From JBLMZI01 sp050258755 (GTDB taxonomy: Bacteria; Bacillota; Syntrophomonadia; Syntrophomonadales; DTU052): 64,000 bases of DNA. This document shows positions 42,386 through 52,291 of this stretch, piece after piece. The stretch spans positions 248,001-312,000 of the forward strand of contig JBLMZI010000005.1 of assembly GCA_050258755.1 (NCBI GenBank), read 5' to 3'. The notes under the pieces are model-generated. The model did not search any database, was not told the origin of the DNA, and was given only the letters and a program-made list of their open reading frames with translations. Position 1 is the first letter of the stretch. Each line of letters begins with the position of its first letter. Position numbers and translations under genes: made by a program.

Positions 42386-43330
42386 ATGCGAATTGTTTTT
42401 ATGGGGACGGCGCCATTTGCCGTACCTACTTTGCACAACCTCATTCTGGCCGGGCATGATGTCCGGCTGGTTGTTACTCAGCCCGACCGCCCGGCTGGCC
42501 GCGGCAAACAGCTCAAAGCCCCGCCGGTGAAGGAACTAGCCCTGGAATTCGGGATTGAATGCGCACAGCCGGAATCCGTCCGGACCGACGCGTTTCTGAA
42601 CCAGTTGAGCGACATCGGCCCTGATGTCATTGTAGTTGTGGCTTATGGGCGCATTCTTCCCGAACCGGTATTAACCCTTCCGCCGCTCGGGTGCATCAAT
42701 CTGCACGGATCGCTGCTACCGGCCTACCGGGGAGCAGCGCCGGTGCAGCGGGCAATTATGGCCGGCGAACCGATGGTGGGCGTAACCACAATGCATATGG
42801 ATCGGACTATGGATACGGGGGATATCATTCTTCGCCGGTCGGTCCAACTGGTCGGTGATGAGGACCACGGACAGGTTGCCGAAGTGCTCTCGCGCGATGG
42901 CGCGGCCTTGATGCTGGATACCCTGGATCAGCTTGAATGGGGAACGGCGCCGCGGATACCGCAGGACCACACCCAGGCTACCTACGCCCCGCCGCTGGGC
43001 CGGGATGATGAGATGATTGATTGGACCAGGCCGGCCAGGGATCTTATGAACCAGATCCGCGGCTTGTCACCGGCACCGGGCGCATTCACCGGGTGGCGCG
43101 GGGGAAAGCTCAAGCTTTTTAAAACCCGGGTGATCGAAAGTGACGGCGGCAAAAGCGGTGAACCGGGAGAGATCGTGGAAGTGGGTCCGGAAGGATTTAC
43201 GGTCTCAGCAGGGTCGGGGCGGCTCCTGGTTCTGGAACTGCAGCGCGAGGGTAAAAAGCGGGGATCAGCCGCTGATTTTTTAATGGGTTCCCGGCTTGCG
43301 GTCGGGGAACGGCTGGGCGCGCCTGACTGA
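42386..43330 (+). CDS. fmt: Methionyl-tRNA formyltransferase
   Basis: Formylates initiator Met-tRNA using 10-formyl-THF. 314 residues; MGTAPFAVPTL at the N terminus, catalytic INLHGSLLPAYRGAAP (Asn-His) and MDTGD, and a C-terminal OB-like tRNA domain (210-314). ATG start three bases after the def stop, with GGGAGAG upstream. Confidence 0.97.
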   Translation: MRIVFMGTAPFAVPTLHNLILAGHDVRLVVTQPDRPAGRGKQLKAPPVKELALEFGIECAQPESVRTDAFLNQLSDIGPDVIVVVAYGRILPEPVLTLPPLGCINLHGSLLPAYRGAAPVQRAIMAGEPMVGVTTMHMDRTMDTGDIILRRSVQLVGDEDHGQVAEVLSRDGAALMLDTLDQLEWGTAPRIPQDHTQATYAPPLGRDDEMIDWTRPARDLMNQIRGLSPAPGAFTGWRGGKLKLFKTRVIESDGGKSGEPGEIVEVGPEGFTVSAGSGRLLVLELQREGKKRGSAADFLMGSRLAVGERLGAPD

Positions 43331-43401
43331 AAAAATAAGACTTGCTTCCGGTACGGGTTATGGCGGGTGTTTAACAGGGGGCTAGAAGGGGGAAACATAC
43401 C

Positions 43402-44094
43402 ATGTTTTTTTGGGATCCAACCTATATCATGATCATTCCGGCCATTATTCTGTCGATCTGGGCGCAGTACAAGGTGAAATCAACCTTTGCGAAATACTCG
43501 CAAGTCGGGTCCAGCCGCGGAACCACGGGTGCGGAACTGGCGGCTGCCTTGCTTCGGCGCGGCGGCCTGAATTCGGTTAAAATCGAACACGTGCCCGGCG
43601 AGCTGAGCGATCATTACGATCCCGGCGCCAAAATACTGCGGCTGTCCGATTCGGTGTATGGCAGTTCCTCAGTGGCGGCACTTGGGGTCGCGGCGCACGA
43701 AGTGGGTCATGCGTTCCAGCATGAAACCAGCTATCTTCCGCTGAAATTGCGCAACTCACTGGTTCCGGTGGCGAATATCGGTTCGATGGCCGCCTTCCCG
43801 CTGATTCTGATCGGGATGTTTCTGCACTGGGCCAACCTGGCGTTTATCGGCGTGATCGTTTTTACGGTGGTGGTTGCGTTTCAGATGGTGACATTGCCGG
43901 TTGAGTTTAATGCCTCACGCCGCGCGGTGGCTTTATTGGCCGAGGGTGGCTACGTAACCCCCCAGGAAAAACCGATGGTGGAAAAGGTGCTTCGGGCCGC
44001 GGCTTTGACCTATGTCGCGGCAGCGGTGGTCGCCATCATGGAGCTGCTGCGCTTTGTTGTCATGTTAGGATTTTTAGGCGGCAATGACGATTAA
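43402..44094 (+). CDS. Membrane zinc metallopeptidase, YugP-like (Peptidase M48-like/PF04298 type)
   Basis: 230 residues. N-terminal membrane segment (7-25), zinc motif AAHEVGHAFQHE (His99, His103 with Glu100), then three further membrane spans (about 113-165 and 195-225). The DSVYGSSSVAALGVAAHE stretch is shared by the YugP family. Substrate unknown. Its location between fmt and rsmB is usual in Clostridia. The stop overlaps the rsmB start by 11 bases. Confidence 0.9.
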   Translation: MFFWDPTYIMIIPAIILSIWAQYKVKSTFAKYSQVGSSRGTTGAELAAALLRRGGLNSVKIEHVPGELSDHYDPGAKILRLSDSVYGSSSVAALGVAAHEVGHAFQHETSYLPLKLRNSLVPVANIGSMAAFPLILIGMFLHWANLAFIGVIVFTVVVAFQMVTLPVEFNASRRAVALLAEGGYVTPQEKPMVEKVLRAAALTYVAAAVVAIMELLRFVVMLGFLGGNDD

Positions 44095-45460
44095 GAAACA
44101 GGCCGTCAGGAAAACGGCACGCAGCATCAGTCTTGATATTCTGGAACAGGTTCTCCAGGGTGGCGCCTATGCCAATTTAGCCCTGGACAAGGCCCTGAAC
44201 CGGTCTGGGCTCAGCGCGGCTGACCGGGCCTTAACAACCGAACTGGTCAACGGCGTTGTCCGCATGAGCAAGCACCTGGATTGGGTGCTTCAGCTCTTTT
44301 TGGCGCGCAAAGGAAAACCGCTTCATTCACGGGTTCGATTGGTATTGCTGTTGGGAATCTACCAGATTCTTTTTCTGGAGCGGATTCCGGTCTACGCCGC
44401 GATCAATGAATCCGTGGAATTGGTCCGGCGTGATCAGCCCGGCGCTGCCGGCCTGGTGAATGGATTGCTGCGCAATGTCGAACGCGGGAAAAACAGCCTG
44501 GCCTATCCGGACCGGAATCAGGATCTGACCGCCTATTTTTCGGTATATTATTCGCATCCTGAATGGATGGTGCGGCGCTGGTTGGATCGATGGGGTCCGG
44601 AATTGACCGAAAAGCTGCTTCAATTCAACAACAGCCCGGCTCCGCTGTCCATCCGGGCGAACCGGCTTAAAACCGACCGAAATGCGCTGTTAGAGCGCCT
44701 GGAGGCGGAAGGCGTTACAGCGGTAAGCGGAACCTTAAGCCCGGACTGTCTGGTGCTGAAGGGTCTGCCCGGGCCGATTACCGGCCTTGCGTCCTACCAG
44801 GAAGGTCTGTACTATATTCAGGGTGAGGCGACAATGCTGATCGCGCCAGCGCTGCGGCCTGCCCCCGGCGATCAGGTTTATGACCTGTGTGCCGGGGTGG
44901 GTGGAAAATCGACGCATCTGGCGGAATTGATGGATAACCGGGGAGCGGTTCGCGCAGTCGATCTTTATGAACATAAGACCCGGCTTCTTGAGGAAAACCT
45001 GAAGCGGTTGGGGATCACGATTGTCACCGGGGTGGCGGCTGATCTGCTGACGCTCGATCCGGGCGGCAAGCCGGCGGATTCGGTGCTTTTAGATGCCCCA
45101 TGCTCGGGACTCGGTGTGCTTCGCCGCCGGGCCGACCTTCGCTGGCGCAAGACGCCCGAGGCGATCGCCGAAATGGCCAATCTGCAGCGAACCATGCTGG
45201 AACAGGCGGCCCGGTTGGTTCGCCAGGGCGGCAGTCTGCTCTATGCCACCTGCAGCCTGGAACCGGAGGAAAACGAAGCGGTGACCAATGCGTTTTTGGC
45301 ATCAAATCCGGATTTTGAGCCTGCCAATCTGGCCGAACGGCTTTCGGCCGACCTGGACGAAACGTTCGGGACGATCGCGCGAGAGAGGGGGCAGCTTACG
45401 GTGTTTCCGCCAGTTTTTGGAGCGGACGGCATGTATCTGGCCCTGATGAGGAGAAGGTAA
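44084..45460 (+). CDS. rsmB: 16S rRNA (cytosine-967 C5) methyltransferase
   Basis: 458 residues. N-terminal NusB-like RNA-binding domain (about 8-140), then a Rossmann SAM-dependent methyltransferase with DLCAGVGGKSTHLAEL, LLDAPCSGLGVLRRR and YATCSLEPEENE; the two cysteines of PCSG and TCS are the catalytic pair of m5C methylases. ATG start within the end of the protease gene, implying coupling. Confidence 0.95.
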   Translation: MTIKKQAVRKTARSISLDILEQVLQGGAYANLALDKALNRSGLSAADRALTTELVNGVVRMSKHLDWVLQLFLARKGKPLHSRVRLVLLLGIYQILFLERIPVYAAINESVELVRRDQPGAAGLVNGLLRNVERGKNSLAYPDRNQDLTAYFSVYYSHPEWMVRRWLDRWGPELTEKLLQFNNSPAPLSIRANRLKTDRNALLERLEAEGVTAVSGTLSPDCLVLKGLPGPITGLASYQEGLYYIQGEATMLIAPALRPAPGDQVYDLCAGVGGKSTHLAELMDNRGAVRAVDLYEHKTRLLEENLKRLGITIVTGVAADLLTLDPGGKPADSVLLDAPCSGLGVLRRRADLRWRKTPEAIAEMANLQRTMLEQAARLVRQGGSLLYATCSLEPEENEAVTNAFLASNPDFEPANLAERLSADLDETFGTIARERGQLTVFPPVFGADGMYLALMRRR

Positions 45461-45463
45461 GAA

Positions 45464-46531
45464 GTGGAACGAACAGAACTGTTGGGTATGACGCAAGGGG
45501 AAATGGAAGACTTTATGGCGTCGGCCGGGGAAGCGCGTTTTCGCGGCCGGCAGGTGTACCGCTGGGTCTATGTAAAAAACACCGGCTCATTCTATGATAT
45601 GAGCGATCTGCCGCGCTCGCTTCGGGAGAAGCTTGACCAGTTGGCCAGGATCTCTATTCCCAAGGTGGTTAAAGCGCGGACTTCGAATGATGGCACGCGC
45701 AAATTCCTGTTGGAGCTGTCGGACAAAAAACGGATCGAAACGGTCGCCATCCCGCAAAAGTGGGAGGGAGGCAGAAAATACACGGTCTGCGTGTCGACCC
45801 AGGCGGGCTGTCCGATTGGATGCGCTTTCTGTGCCACCGGCCAATCCGGGTTTGATCGTGATTTGACGGCCGGCGAGATCGTCGGACAGGTCATTGTCGC
45901 GGAACGGGAAATGCGCCGGCGGGAAAAGCACACCGCGGAGGACCGGATTGTAACGAACCTCGTCTTTATGGGAATGGGCGAGCCGCTGCTCAATCTGGAT
46001 GCGGTGTTGGAGGCAGTAGCGCTGTTAAATGACGCTAAGGGGATGAACCTTGGGCAGCGCCACATGACGATTTCGACAGCCGGGCTGGTTCCAGGCATTG
46101 ACCGGCTAGCCGAGCGGGAGCTTCAGCTGACCTTGGCGTTGAGTCTGCATGCAGTGACCGATACCGTGCGGAATCAGTTGGTTCCTTTAAACCAGAAGTA
46201 CGGGATCAGAGACGTTCTAGCGGCAGTTCGACGGTATACAGAAAAAACCGGCCGCCGGTCCACGATTGAGTATGTTTTGCTCTCCGGGGTCAACGATCGG
46301 CCGGAAGATGCGGATCGATTGGCATCGCTGCTAAAGTCCATGCTGGTGAATGTCAATTTGATTCCCTATAATCCGGTCGAGGGTACCGGATATGATCGGC
46401 CCGCGCCGGAATCGGTCCGGTGCTTTTTGGATCGGCTGACCCAGGCCGGCATTGCGGCAACCGTTCGGGAAGAAATGGGAAACGACATTGAGGCGGCCTG
46501 CGGCCAGCTCAGAGCCCGTCGGACGACGTGA
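45464..46531 (+). CDS. rlmN: Dual-specificity 23S rRNA/tRNA adenine C2 methyltransferase
   Basis: 355 residues, radical SAM enzyme. Cluster motif GCPIGCAFCATGQSGFDR (CxxxCxxC), MGMGEPLLN and the C-terminal catalytic cysteine region AATVREEMGNDIEAACGQL. Methylates A2503 of 23S rRNA and A37 of certain tRNAs. GTG start 8 bases after GAGGAGAAGG. A 128-base gap with no clear terminator follows. Confidence 0.95.
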   Translation: MERTELLGMTQGEMEDFMASAGEARFRGRQVYRWVYVKNTGSFYDMSDLPRSLREKLDQLARISIPKVVKARTSNDGTRKFLLELSDKKRIETVAIPQKWEGGRKYTVCVSTQAGCPIGCAFCATGQSGFDRDLTAGEIVGQVIVAEREMRRREKHTAEDRIVTNLVFMGMGEPLLNLDAVLEAVALLNDAKGMNLGQRHMTISTAGLVPGIDRLAERELQLTLALSLHAVTDTVRNQLVPLNQKYGIRDVLAAVRRYTEKTGRRSTIEYVLLSGVNDRPEDADRLASLLKSMLVNVNLIPYNPVEGTGYDRPAPESVRCFLDRLTQAGIAATVREEMGNDIEAACGQLRARRTT

Positions 46532-46658
46532 CGGTTCGGAAGCAAAAGCAGGAAATGCCTGTTTTAAATCGAATAGTTTTAGAAAAGTCGGCTTCCAGCC
46601 TGAAACAAGGCCTGGAAAGGCTTGTAAATCCAAATTCGTTTGGGGTAGGAGTGAATTC

Positions 46659-47381
46659 ATGCGGTTTGCCGCAAAGACCGACATCGGGCTGATTCGAAAA
46701 CAGAATCAGGATCGTTACCTGATGAAACCGGATCAGGGTTTGTTTGTCGTTTGCGATGGCATGGGGGGGCATAAAGCTGGAGAGATTGCGGCGCAGATGG
46801 CTGTTGATGCGATTGCCGAGGCTTTTTCTACGGCCGTTGATACCCTTAAGGCCAAAGACAGCCTGGTATCAGCGATCGCTGAAGCGAACCGGAGAATCTA
46901 TCTGGAATCGATCAGCAATGACGAACATGCCGGGATGGGAACGACCATTATCGCCGCCCATTTGGACGGTTTTACGCTGCAGGTGGCCAGCATTGGCGAC
47001 AGCAGCCTTTTTATTGTCAGGGCAGATGCCATTGAAAAGGTCACCGAAGACCATACCCTGACAGAAAAACTGTATCGTGAGGGATTGCTGGATGCGAATG
47101 AACGGAATACCCACCGCTTCCGGCACGTCCTGACCCGGGCCCTGGGCACTGAGGAAACGGTGGAACCCGATGTGCGGCAGCGGGCGTTGGAACCGGGGGA
47201 TACCGTAGTTATCAGCACTGATGGGCTGACTGATATGGTTGAACCCGCCGAAATCAAAGACCTGATTGTGGAATCCCAGGATATAGAGAAAGCTTTGGAT
47301 CAGCTGCTTCAGCTGGCGCTGGATCGTGGCGGGCATGACAATGTCACGATGATTATGATCCGGGTTGAACGGGAGGATTAA
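46659..47381 (+). CDS. prpC: PP2C-family Ser/Thr protein phosphatase
   Basis: 240 residues; metal-binding motifs DIGLIRKQNQDRYL, VCDGMGGHKAGE, SIGDSSLF, STDGLTDMV and GGHDNVTMI cover the whole PP2C fold. It dephosphorylates substrates of the adjacent PASTA kinase. ATG at 46659, 8 bases after TAGGAG; the frame extends upstream into rlmN but without ribosome site. Kinase gene starts four bases after the stop. Confidence 0.95.
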   Translation: MRFAAKTDIGLIRKQNQDRYLMKPDQGLFVVCDGMGGHKAGEIAAQMAVDAIAEAFSTAVDTLKAKDSLVSAIAEANRRIYLESISNDEHAGMGTTIIAAHLDGFTLQVASIGDSSLFIVRADAIEKVTEDHTLTEKLYREGLLDANERNTHRFRHVLTRALGTEETVEPDVRQRALEPGDTVVISTDGLTDMVEPAEIKDLIVESQDIEKALDQLLQLALDRGGHDNVTMIMIRVERED

Positions 47382-47385
47382 CGAA

Positions 47386-49233
47386 TTGAACAATCATCTG
47401 TTGGGGAATCGGTATGAAATTATTGCGAAAATTGGGGACGGCGGTATGGCTACAGTCTACAAAGCCCGCTGTACTTTGCTTGATCGAATCGTCGCGGTAA
47501 AAGTGCTCAAGGACGAACTCGCGGGGGATAAGAACTTCGTCATGAAATTCCGGAGTGAAGCTCAGGCCGCCGCGAAAATATCGCATCCGAATATCGTGAA
47601 TATTTACGACGTTGGTGAGGACCGCGGTCTGAACTTTATCGTCATGGAATATATCGAAGGCTGCACCCTCAAAGAAGTGATTCAGAAAACGGCGCCGATG
47701 GCGGACGAGGAAGTCATCCGGAACGCAGCCATGATCTGCGATGCCCTGACCCATGCGCATGCGAAAGGAATTGTCCACCGGGATATCAAACCACACAATA
47801 TCCTGGTCACCAGCGAGGGGAATGTCAAAGTCGCCGATTTCGGCATTGCCCGCGCGGTTGGCGGCGGAACGGTCACTTACAGCGGAATGATGATCGGTTC
47901 AGTGCATTATGTCGCACCCGAACAGGCACAGGGCGATAATGTGGATGCCCGGACTGACCTGTATTCCCTGGGCTGCGTCATGTACGAAATGACGACCGGA
48001 CAGGTTCCGTTTGAGGCTGATAGTGCGGTCACCATAGCGTTGAAACACATGCATGAGGAAGCAGTGCCTCCCTCGGCCATCAATGCGAAAATCAGTCCAA
48101 AGCTGGAGCAAGTGATCCAGACCGCGATGGCCAAAGACCCGGATTACCGGTTCCAATCCGCCCAGGAACTCAAAAACGCATTGTACAGCCAGGTGCCCCT
48201 GAAGCCGGCAAAACCGGAAAAAGGAAAGAACAAACGCGATAATGAAAGAACCCTGGTTGGTCCTGCGATCCGGAACAACCGGACGGCTGCGGCCGGGAAA
48301 CGTCGAATCAGTTCGATGGGTTATGTCGTGATTATTGGCGCTCTTCTGTCGGTACTCGGTGGGTTTCTGTTCGGGATGCGGGATAATTTCTTCGGCACAG
48401 AGATTGAAGTGCCGAACGTTACCGGTCTGACCATCAAAGAGGCTGCGGAATCTTTGGAAGACGAGAAACTCAAAATGGAAGTGAGAACCGAGGTCAACAG
48501 CACCGATGTGCCGGTAAACCATATCGTTTCTCAGATTCCTGCCGCGAATTCCAAGGTGAAAGAGGGACGGACCATTCAGGTCACAGTCAGTAAAGGGGCC
48601 GAAGTCGTTGTCGTACCTGACATTACTGGCAAATCGATGGAAGACGCGAGTTCCATCCTAAAAGAAGAAGGCCTTTCGCTGGGGGAAGTCGGCAAGACCG
48701 AGGACCCGGAGATTCCGGAGGGCCAGATCGCCTCGCAGTCACCGCAGTCTGGCGAAAAAGTAAAAGCTGGATCAGAGATTGATATTACGGTCAGCGCAGG
48801 GAAGACGGCTGAGAACAAAATGCGCAATGTCGTCGGCATGTATCTGTCGGAAGCGCGCACCACGCTGGTTGACGGGGATGGTTTAACCGTCGAAATTACC
48901 AAGACCGACAGCGAATCGTATTTCCCGGGGCAGGTCATCTCGCAGACGCCGGCTTCCGGACAGAGTTTCACCAAAGGCCAAAAGGTGTCGCTGGTGGTCA
49001 GCAAAGGCCCCGGTCCGCTGCCCAAACAGGCGGCGATCGATTTTACCATGCCAGACGTGAACGACTATGCGGTGCTTTCGGTGGTTGTGCAGGACGTAAA
49101 GGGCCGCCGGGAGATCTATAACGACACGCACAGCAGCGGCTATGTTTTTTCGCGCCGAATCGAATACTATGGCAAAGCAACCGTTGTATTCTACGTGGAC
49201 GGCCAGGAAATCCAATCAAGGGTTTTGAATTAG
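47386..49233 (+). CDS. prkC: PASTA-domain Ser/Thr protein kinase
   Basis: 615 residues. Cytoplasmic Hanks-type kinase (about 10-270) with GDGGMATVYKA, VAVKVLK, HRDIKPHNI and DFGIARA; membrane span (309-332); three PASTA repeats (about 342-407, 410-475, 480-545), each with the SQxPxxGxxxxxG-type pattern, then a small beta-rich end (550-615). PASTA domains bind muropeptides or lipid II, so this kinase links cell-wall state to growth, division or spore germination. TTG start at 47386 after GGGAGGA. Paired with prpC. Confidence 0.95.
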   Translation: MNNHLLGNRYEIIAKIGDGGMATVYKARCTLLDRIVAVKVLKDELAGDKNFVMKFRSEAQAAAKISHPNIVNIYDVGEDRGLNFIVMEYIEGCTLKEVIQKTAPMADEEVIRNAAMICDALTHAHAKGIVHRDIKPHNILVTSEGNVKVADFGIARAVGGGTVTYSGMMIGSVHYVAPEQAQGDNVDARTDLYSLGCVMYEMTTGQVPFEADSAVTIALKHMHEEAVPPSAINAKISPKLEQVIQTAMAKDPDYRFQSAQELKNALYSQVPLKPAKPEKGKNKRDNERTLVGPAIRNNRTAAAGKRRISSMGYVVIIGALLSVLGGFLFGMRDNFFGTEIEVPNVTGLTIKEAAESLEDEKLKMEVRTEVNSTDVPVNHIVSQIPAANSKVKEGRTIQVTVSKGAEVVVVPDITGKSMEDASSILKEEGLSLGEVGKTEDPEIPEGQIASQSPQSGEKVKAGSEIDITVSAGKTAENKMRNVVGMYLSEARTTLVDGDGLTVEITKTDSESYFPGQVISQTPASGQSFTKGQKVSLVVSKGPGPLPKQAAIDFTMPDVNDYAVLSVVVQDVKGRREIYNDTHSSGYVFSRRIEYYGKATVVFYVDGQEIQSRVLN

Positions 49234-49246
49234 CACGGGAGGCTGC

Positions 49247-50131
49247 ATGACGGACGAGACACCAGCCATCGTTTTAAAACGATACAGTGGCTTTTATTAT
49301 GTTCAAGACCCAACCGGGGCGATTCTGGAATGCAAACTTCGCGGCAAGCTGAAAAAAAGTGTAGTGCTGACCGGTGACCGGGTTCGAGTGACGGTTAAAT
49401 CACCCGGAGAAGGAATGATCGAAGAGATCCTGCCGCGCACCAATGAATTGACGCGCCCCCCCATCGCCAATGTCGACTGCATGATGATCGTTGTAAGCTA
49501 TTCGCACCCCTCTCCCAGTATGAATTTTTTGGACCGGCTGCTGGTTCATGCCCGGCATCTGGACTTAGATCCGCTGATTGTCATGAACAAAGCCGATCTC
49601 AGCCCGACACCCGAAGCCGAAGAAGTGCTCCGGGTGTATCAGACGGTGGGATACCCGGTTTATCTGACTTCAGCCCGAACCGGTCAGGGAATTCAGGCGC
49701 TGCTTGATGCCTTGAAGGGGAGGATTGCGGTTCAGGCCGGCTCGTCCGGCGTCGGAAAATCAAGTTTAATGAACCGCCTGATCGACGCGGATACGATGAA
49801 AACCGGCGAAATCAGCAGCAAGCTGGGCCGTGGAAAACATACGACCCGCCACGTGGAATTGATTCCGCTTCCGGTCGGCGGCTGGCTCGCCGATGCCCCC
49901 GGGTTCAGCGTGCTGGAGCTCCCTGAAATGAAAAGAGTCGATCTGGCAGGGGTTTATCGAGAATTTGACGCTTTCATGGGATCCTGCCGTTTTGCGGACT
50001 GTATTCACGCGAAAGAGATCGAGTGCGGCGTGAAACAGGCGGTGGAAACCGGGGAGATCCCCCCGGAGCGATATAAAAATTATCTGGCTTTTCTCGAAAT
50101 ACTGGCTGAGAAGGAGAAAACATACCGATGA
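49247..50131 (+). CDS. rsgA: Small ribosomal subunit biogenesis GTPase RsgA
   Basis: 294 residues. OB domain (1-70), circularly permuted GTPase with NKAD (G4), TSARTGQG (G5), GSSGVGKSS (G1) and DAPGFS (G3) in that order, and C-terminal zinc-binding CRFADCIHAKEIEC. Helps late 30S maturation. ATG start after CGGGAGG. Overlaps rpe by four bases (ATGA). Confidence 0.96.
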   Translation: MTDETPAIVLKRYSGFYYVQDPTGAILECKLRGKLKKSVVLTGDRVRVTVKSPGEGMIEEILPRTNELTRPPIANVDCMMIVVSYSHPSPSMNFLDRLLVHARHLDLDPLIVMNKADLSPTPEAEEVLRVYQTVGYPVYLTSARTGQGIQALLDALKGRIAVQAGSSGVGKSSLMNRLIDADTMKTGEISSKLGRGKHTTRHVELIPLPVGGWLADAPGFSVLELPEMKRVDLAGVYREFDAFMGSCRFADCIHAKEIECGVKQAVETGEIPPERYKNYLAFLEILAEKEKTYR

Positions 50132-50811
50132 TTTCGATTGCACCGTCCATTTTATCGGCAAATTTCGCCGAGCTTGGGGCCGATATCTCAAAGGTTGAAT
50201 CGGCCGGAGCCGATATGCTGCATATCGATGTCATGGACGGGCATTTCGTTCCCAACCTGACGATCGGTCCTCCTGTGGTAGCGGCCTTGCGCAGGACAAC
50301 CAAACTATTTTTCGACGTGCATCTGATGATTGAACGACCGGAGCAGTTGATTTCCCAATTTGTGAAAGCCGGGGCTGATTTAATCACCGTGCATGCGGAG
50401 GCGTGTACGCATCTGCACCGGGTCCTGGGGCAAATCCGGGACGAAGGGGTTCAATGCGGCGTGGCGCTCAATCCGCACACTCCTCTGCAGATCCTGGAGC
50501 ATGTTTTGAACGATGTCGACCTGGTCCTGATCATGAGTGTGAATCCGGGCTTCGGCGCGCAGGCTTTCCTGCCGCTGGCGGTGGACAAGGTGCGTCGGCT
50601 GCGCAGAACCGTCGAGGAACGGGAGGCACGAGCCCGCATCGAGGTTGACGGCGGAGTCAATGCCGAAACCGCGCCGCAGTTGGTCAGCGCCGGCGCTGAC
50701 ATTTTAGTGGCTGGTTCATTTATTTTCGGTTCAAACGATATTGCAGACGCAATGCAGCAGTTGCGCCAGAGCGGGATCAAACGCCTGCGCCAGCGCCCCA
50801 GGGAATCTTGA
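50128..50811 (+). CDS. rpe: Ribulose-phosphate 3-epimerase
   Basis: 227 residues; interconverts ribulose 5-phosphate and xylulose 5-phosphate. SAPSILSANFAELG, HIDVMDGHFVPN, SVNPGFGAQAF and EVDGGVN carry the metal and phosphate sites. GAGAAGGAG lies before the ATG, which overlaps the rsgA stop. Last gene of the priA-to-rpe block. Confidence 0.96.
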   Translation: MISIAPSILSANFAELGADISKVESAGADMLHIDVMDGHFVPNLTIGPPVVAALRRTTKLFFDVHLMIERPEQLISQFVKAGADLITVHAEACTHLHRVLGQIRDEGVQCGVALNPHTPLQILEHVLNDVDLVLIMSVNPGFGAQAFLPLAVDKVRRLRRTVEEREARARIEVDGGVNAETAPQLVSAGADILVAGSFIFGSNDIADAMQQLRQSGIKRLRQRPRES

Positions 50812-50859
50812 CCCCCGAATCAAGGGGATGGTATCATAATCACACAACAAAATTGAAAA

Positions 50860-50973
50860 CGTTTCCTTCGGGGACTGGTGAAATTCCGTACCGGCGGTAA
50901 AGCCCGCGAGCCTTTATGGCAGGATCCGGTGAAATTCCGGGGCCGACAGTATAGTCTGGATGGGAGAAGGAAC
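50860..50973 (+). promoter_or_regulatory. FMN riboswitch (RFN element)
   Basis: All conserved blocks are present in order: CTTCGGGG, TGGTGAAATTCC, ACCGGCGGTA, AGCCCGCGAGC, CGGTGAAATTCCG, GCCGACAGT, AGTCTGGATGGGAGAAG, closed by GTTTCC with GGAAC. Binding of FMN should favour the terminator at 51024-51045 and shut off the riboflavin operon. The 50812-51126 gap is otherwise filled by the expression platform. Confidence 0.96.
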
Positions 50974-51023
50974 TTGGAAAGCCGCGCATACGACGTGGGG
51001 CTTTTGCTTGTGTCCGTCCGAAA

Positions 51024-51045
51024 ACCCCGAAATGCGGGGTCTTTT
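51024..51045 (+). terminator. Expression-platform terminator of the FMN riboswitch
   Basis: ACCCC (51024-51028) pairs with GGGGT (51036-51040) around GAAATGC, preceded by AAA and followed by CTTTT. Confidence 0.75.
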
Positions 51046-51126
51046 GATTTCTTGCACCTAAAAAGTACCGAAAGCTGTGCGCCGAGGGAACTGATTGCGG
51101 CGCGGTTTTCTAGGGGAGTTGTGAGG

Positions 51127-52236
51127 TTGTCAAACGTGGAACAGCAGCATGAGTATTTCATGAAACGGGCCCTGGAGCTTGCGGCCAGGGCGTTGGGGCG
51201 AACCAGTCCGAATCCGGTGGTTGGCGCCGTGATCGTTAAAGACGGCAAGGTGGTCGGTGAAGGCTATCATGCCCGGGCCGGCACTGCGCACGCCGAAGTC
51301 GTGGCCCTGCAGCAGGCGGGTGAGGCCGCCCGGGATGGCGTCATGTATGTCACCCTGGAGCCCTGCAACCATAAAGGCAAGACACCGCCGTGCACCGAAG
51401 CGGTCATCGGCGCCGGTATCCGGACCGTTTACGCCGCGATCCTTGATCCCAACCCGCTGGTGGCGGGCAAAGGGGTGAAGCGGCTGCAAGACGCGGGCAT
51501 AGAGGTCCATACCGGGCTTCTGGAACAGGAAGCCGCCCGGCTGAACGAATTTTTCTTCAAGTTCATCACCACCGGAATGCCCTTTGTGGCGGTGAAAACG
51601 GCGATGTCGCTGGATGGAAAAATCGCCACCCGGTCCGGGGATTCCAAATGGATTACCGGCGAACCGGCACGCGAATTTGTCCACCGGCTCCGGGATCAGT
51701 ATGACGCCATTTTGGTCGGAATCGGCACGGTGTTGGCGGACAATCCCAGGCTGAATACCCGACTGGCCTCGAAACCGGGCCGGGATCCGGTTCGCCTGAT
51801 TGTGGACGGCCGCCTGGAAGTGCCCTTGGATTCGAATGTGGTGCAGACGGCGAGACAGCAGAAAACCGTGATCTACTGTTCGATGCACGCTGATCGAACC
51901 CGCATCGAAGCGCTGAAAGCGCTCGGGGTCGATGTGGTCCCGACGACGGAAAACGAGGAGAAAATCCCCCTCGAAACCATCCTGCGGGATGTCGCCCAGC
52001 GTGGCCTGACCAGTGTGCTGATCGAAGGCGGAAGCCGGATGAACGCGTATGCCTTTGAGCACAACCTGGTGGACAAGGTTTTCTGGTTCATCGCACCGCG
52101 AATCATCGGCGGCGCCAAAGCGATTCCGCCGGTTGCCGGCCGGGGCGCCGAAACCGTCGCGGAAGCCCTGGTGCTTCGAAATACCGAACTCACTACATGG
52201 GGTGATGACCTGTTAATCACCGGCTATACCCGATAG
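51127..52236 (+). CDS. ribD: Bifunctional diaminohydroxyphosphoribosylaminopyrimidine deaminase / 5-amino-6-(5-phosphoribosylamino)uracil reductase
   Basis: 369 residues. Zinc deaminase half (1-145) with TSPNPVVGAVIV, AHAEVVAL and PCNHKGKTPPC; reductase half (150-369) with AMSLDGKIATRSGDSKWITG and IEGGSRMNAYAF. Catalyses the second and third steps from GTP to riboflavin. TTG start at 51127, 8 bases after GGGGAG; the frame extends back into the riboswitch and that part is not coding. First gene of the rib operon. Confidence 0.95.
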   Translation: MSNVEQQHEYFMKRALELAARALGRTSPNPVVGAVIVKDGKVVGEGYHARAGTAHAEVVALQQAGEAARDGVMYVTLEPCNHKGKTPPCTEAVIGAGIRTVYAAILDPNPLVAGKGVKRLQDAGIEVHTGLLEQEAARLNEFFFKFITTGMPFVAVKTAMSLDGKIATRSGDSKWITGEPAREFVHRLRDQYDAILVGIGTVLADNPRLNTRLASKPGRDPVRLIVDGRLEVPLDSNVVQTARQQKTVIYCSMHADRTRIEALKALGVDVVPTTENEEKIPLETILRDVAQRGLTSVLIEGGSRMNAYAFEHNLVDKVFWFIAPRIIGGAKAIPPVAGRGAETVAEALVLRNTELTTWGDDLLITGYTR

Positions 52237-52291
52237 TCTGGAAGCGGCGAATACTCGGGAAGTTTGTCTTCCTGGAAAGGGGAATTATTCC

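Noticed and set aside
46532..46658. Terminator between rlmN and prpC
   Set aside because: The best hairpin (TTCCAG-CCT with AGGCCTGGAA) is bulged and has no T tract.
50878..51126. Longer ribD start inside the leader
   Set aside because: This stretch is the FMN riboswitch and its terminator; the translation has no similarity to RibD.
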